From an uncultured Bacteroides sp. (GTDB taxonomy: Bacteria; Bacteroidota; Bacteroidia; Bacteroidales; Bacteroidaceae), in the NCBI GenBank assembly GCA_905203765.1, contig CAJKXC010000042.1:1-21738 (forward strand): a DNA stretch of 21,738 nucleotides, read 5' to 3'. Positions within the stretch are counted from its first letter, which is position 1. Every line of letters begins with the position of its first letter. Positions 20,308-21,738 of the stretch are shown here, piece after piece. The notes beneath the pieces are model-generated. The model was not told where the DNA came from. It ran no database searches and was given only the letters and a program-made list of their open reading frames with translations. Both the position numbers and the translations under genes were made by a program.

Positions 20308-21600
20308 ATGAATTTTGTAGAAGAACTAAAATGGCGTGGCATGCTCCACGATATGATGCCGGGTACGGAAGAGTTACTGGCTAAGGAACAAGTGACCGCC
20401 TACATCGGCTTTGACCCAACGGCGGACTCTTTGCACATCGGACACCTTTGCAGTGTAATGATTTTGCGTCATTTCCAGCGCTGCGGACACAAGCCGTTGG
20501 CATTGATCGGCGGTGCTACGGGTATGATTGGCGACCCTTCCGGCAAGTCGGCAGAGCGCAATCTGCTTACCGAGGAAATCTTGCAGCGCAACATGGCCGG
20601 CATGAAGAAGCAACTGAGCAAGTTCCTGGATTTTGATTCGGATGCTCCCAACCGTGCCGAGTTGGTGAACAATTATGATTGGATGAAGGACTTCACTTTC
20701 CTTGACTTTGCCCGCGAAGTAGGCAAGCACATCACTGTGAACTACATGATGGCAAAGGATTCGGTAAAGAAGCGTCTGAACGGCGAGGCCCGCGACGGTC
20801 TTTCCTTCACGGAATTCACCTACCAGCTGTTGCAGGGTTACGACTTCCTGCACCTGTACGAAACCAGAGGTTGCAAGTTGCAGATGGGTGGCTCTGACCA
20901 GTGGGGTAACATCACTACCGGTGCAGAACTCGTTCGTCGTACTAATGGTGGCGAAGTGTTTGCCTTGACCAGTCCGCTTATCACGAAAGCCGATGGCGGT
21001 AAGTTCGGCAAAACGGAATCGGGTAATATCTGGCTCGATCCCCGCTATACCTCTCCCTACAAGTTCTACCAGTTCTGGCTGAATGTGAGCGATGCCGATG
21101 CAGCCCGCTACATCAAGATATTCACATCCCTCACCCGCGAAGAGGTAGAGGCCCTGACTGCCGAGCACGAAGCTGCTCCGCACCTGCGCGTTCTTCAGAA
21201 GCGCCTGGCGCGCGAAGTAACCGTTATGGTTCACTCCGAAGAAGACTACAATGCTGCGGTAGACGCTTCCAACATCCTCTTTGGCAACGCTACTTCCGAT
21301 GCCTTGAAGAAGCTGGACGAAGATACGCTGCTGGCGGTGTTCGAAGGTGTTCCCCAGTTCGAGGTTTCCCGCGATGCCCTGGCTGCCGGTATAAAAGCAG
21401 TCGACCTGTTTGTAGACAATGCCGCAGTTTTTGCTTCCAAAGGCGAAATGCGTAAATTGGTGCAGGGCGGTGGCGTTTCTTTGAACAAAGAGAAGCTGTC
21501 TGCTTTCGATCAGGTAGTTACCACGGCCGACTTGCTGGACGATAAGTACCTGCTGGTACAACGCGGTAAGAAGAATTATTACTTGATTATCGCTAAATAA
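20308..21600 (+). CDS. tyrS: Tyrosyl-tRNA synthetase
   Basis: A 430-residue class I synthetase that charges tRNA-Tyr with tyrosine. The HIGH motif is at 43-46 (LHIGHL), the KMSKS-equivalent is KFGKT at 232-236, the specificity block is GGSDQWGNI, and the C-terminal S4-like RNA-binding domain contains FASKGEMRKLVQGGGVSLNK. Length is typical. It has its own promoter and ends at a 12-bp perfect hairpin. The next gene is tRNA-Gln, not tRNA-Tyr. Confidence 0.99.
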   Translation: MNFVEELKWRGMLHDMMPGTEELLAKEQVTAYIGFDPTADSLHIGHLCSVMILRHFQRCGHKPLALIGGATGMIGDPSGKSAERNLLTEEILQRNMAGMKKQLSKFLDFDSDAPNRAELVNNYDWMKDFTFLDFAREVGKHITVNYMMAKDSVKKRLNGEARDGLSFTEFTYQLLQGYDFLHLYETRGCKLQMGGSDQWGNITTGAELVRRTNGGEVFALTSPLITKADGGKFGKTESGNIWLDPRYTSPYKFYQFWLNVSDADAARYIKIFTSLTREEVEALTAEHEAAPHLRVLQKRLAREVTVMVHSEEDYNAAVDASNILFGNATSDALKKLDEDTLLAVFEGVPQFEVSRDALAAGIKAVDLFVDNAAVFASKGEMRKLVQGGGVSLNKEKLSAFDQVVTTADLLDDKYLLVQRGKKNYYLIIAK

Positions 21601-21619
21601 GACATAGATAGGAAAAATA

Positions 21620-21647
21620 GTCCCGAAATATTTGGATATTTCGGGAC
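21620..21647 (+). terminator. tyrS hairpin whose loop holds the tRNA -33 box
   Basis: GTCCCGAAATAT (21620-21631) and ATATTTCGGGAC (21636-21647) form a perfect 12-bp stem with a TTGG loop, 20 bp after the tyrS stop. There is no long T-run, but the sequence after it is T-rich (ATACTTCTATCTTT). TTTG across the loop (21631-21634) serves as the -33 box of the next promoter. Confidence 0.65.
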
Positions 21648-21662
21648 ATACTTCTATCTTTG
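21631..21662 (+). promoter_or_regulatory. Promoter of tRNA-Gln
   Basis: TTTG at 21631-21634, a 20-bp spacer, then TATCTTTG at 21655-21662. Both match consensus perfectly. Predicted start near 21668 gives a ~25-nt 5' leader before the tRNA. Confidence 0.8.
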
Positions 21663-21692
21663 CACCGCTTTTTAACAGAAAGCCCCTATGTT

Positions 21693-21738
21693 TGGACTAT
21701 GGTGTAATGGTAGCACAACAGGTTTTGGTTCTGTTTGT
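21693..21738 (+). tRNA. tRNA-Gln (TTG), 3' part cut by window edge
   Basis: The acceptor 5' strand TGGACTA, a D arm GTGTAATGGTAGCAC, and an anticodon stem ACAGG/TCTGT (with one G-U) around loop TTTTGGT are present. The anticodon is TTG at 21725-21727, which reads CAA for glutamine. The variable loop, T arm and 3' acceptor strand lie beyond the window. The TGGTGTAATGGTAGCAC segment is the usual Bacteroides tRNA-Gln D arm. Confidence 0.93.

Noticed and set aside
20374..21561. 395-codon minus-strand frame
   Set aside because: A shadow of tyrS created by GC-rich codon bias; no recognisable domain and the plus-strand tyrS is unmistakable.

Overview
The window looks like a chromosomal segment of a gut Bacteroidales bacterium, most likely Bacteroides. 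The evidence is the lineage-specific families (DUF4249, DUF4271, Lin1244/Lin1753 (DUF4373), HU-HIG and 'smalltalk' small proteins, an AAA_14/DUF4143 ATPase, a TPR regulator beside a TonB-dependent receptor) and the promoters. Almost every transcription unit is preceded by a TAnnTTTG -7 box, often with a TTG or TTTG -33 box 19-21 bp upstream, which is the Bacteroidetes primary sigma signature. No species is claimed.

Layout. 1-1055: 3' part of metK (window edge), then a hairpin terminator. 1209-2483 (-): AAA_14/DUF4143 ATPase with a PD-(D/E)xK-like C-terminus; three 16-bp direct repeats at an exact 23-bp period lie in front of its promoter. 2729-8189 (+): a probable nutrient-uptake locus made of a membrane TPR protein with a degenerate LuxR-like C-terminus, a thioredoxin-fold protein whose 5' end is frameshifted, a TonB-dependent receptor coupled to it by stop/start overlap, and a DUF4249 surface lipoprotein. 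8223-11267: a phage-like or domesticated regulatory module made of a divergent CI/S24 repressor, a zinc-ribbon protein preceded by three palindromic 22-bp repeats, a Lin1244/Lin1753 protein, an HU-like protein and a 34-residue smalltalk protein. 11363-16122: an AraC regulator divergent from a two-gene operon of fused enzymes. The first gene is signal peptide + dienelactone-hydrolase-like + cupin + two carboxymuconolactone-decarboxylase domains; the second is signal peptide + serine alpha/beta hydrolase + NTF2-like. A strong terminator ends the operon. 16179-16601 (-): DUF2809 membrane protein. 16732-20212 (+): housekeeping run LOG, DUF4271, HemD-like, rnpA, yidD, TatD-like. 20308-21600: tyrS. 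21693-end: tRNA-Gln (TTG), cut by the window edge.

The strongest candidates for something undescribed are three. (i) The AraC-controlled secreted multidomain enzyme pair, whose promoter carries two 20-bp near-identical sites 63 bp apart. (ii) The recurring promoter architecture of three exactly phased repeats ending 16 bp upstream of a -7 box, seen at both the DUF4143 gene and the zinc-ribbon gene with unrelated repeat words. (iii) The membrane TPR regulator/receptor locus with a start-proximal A-run frameshift. The tyrS terminator hairpin also carries, in its loop, the -33 box of the downstream tRNA promoter.
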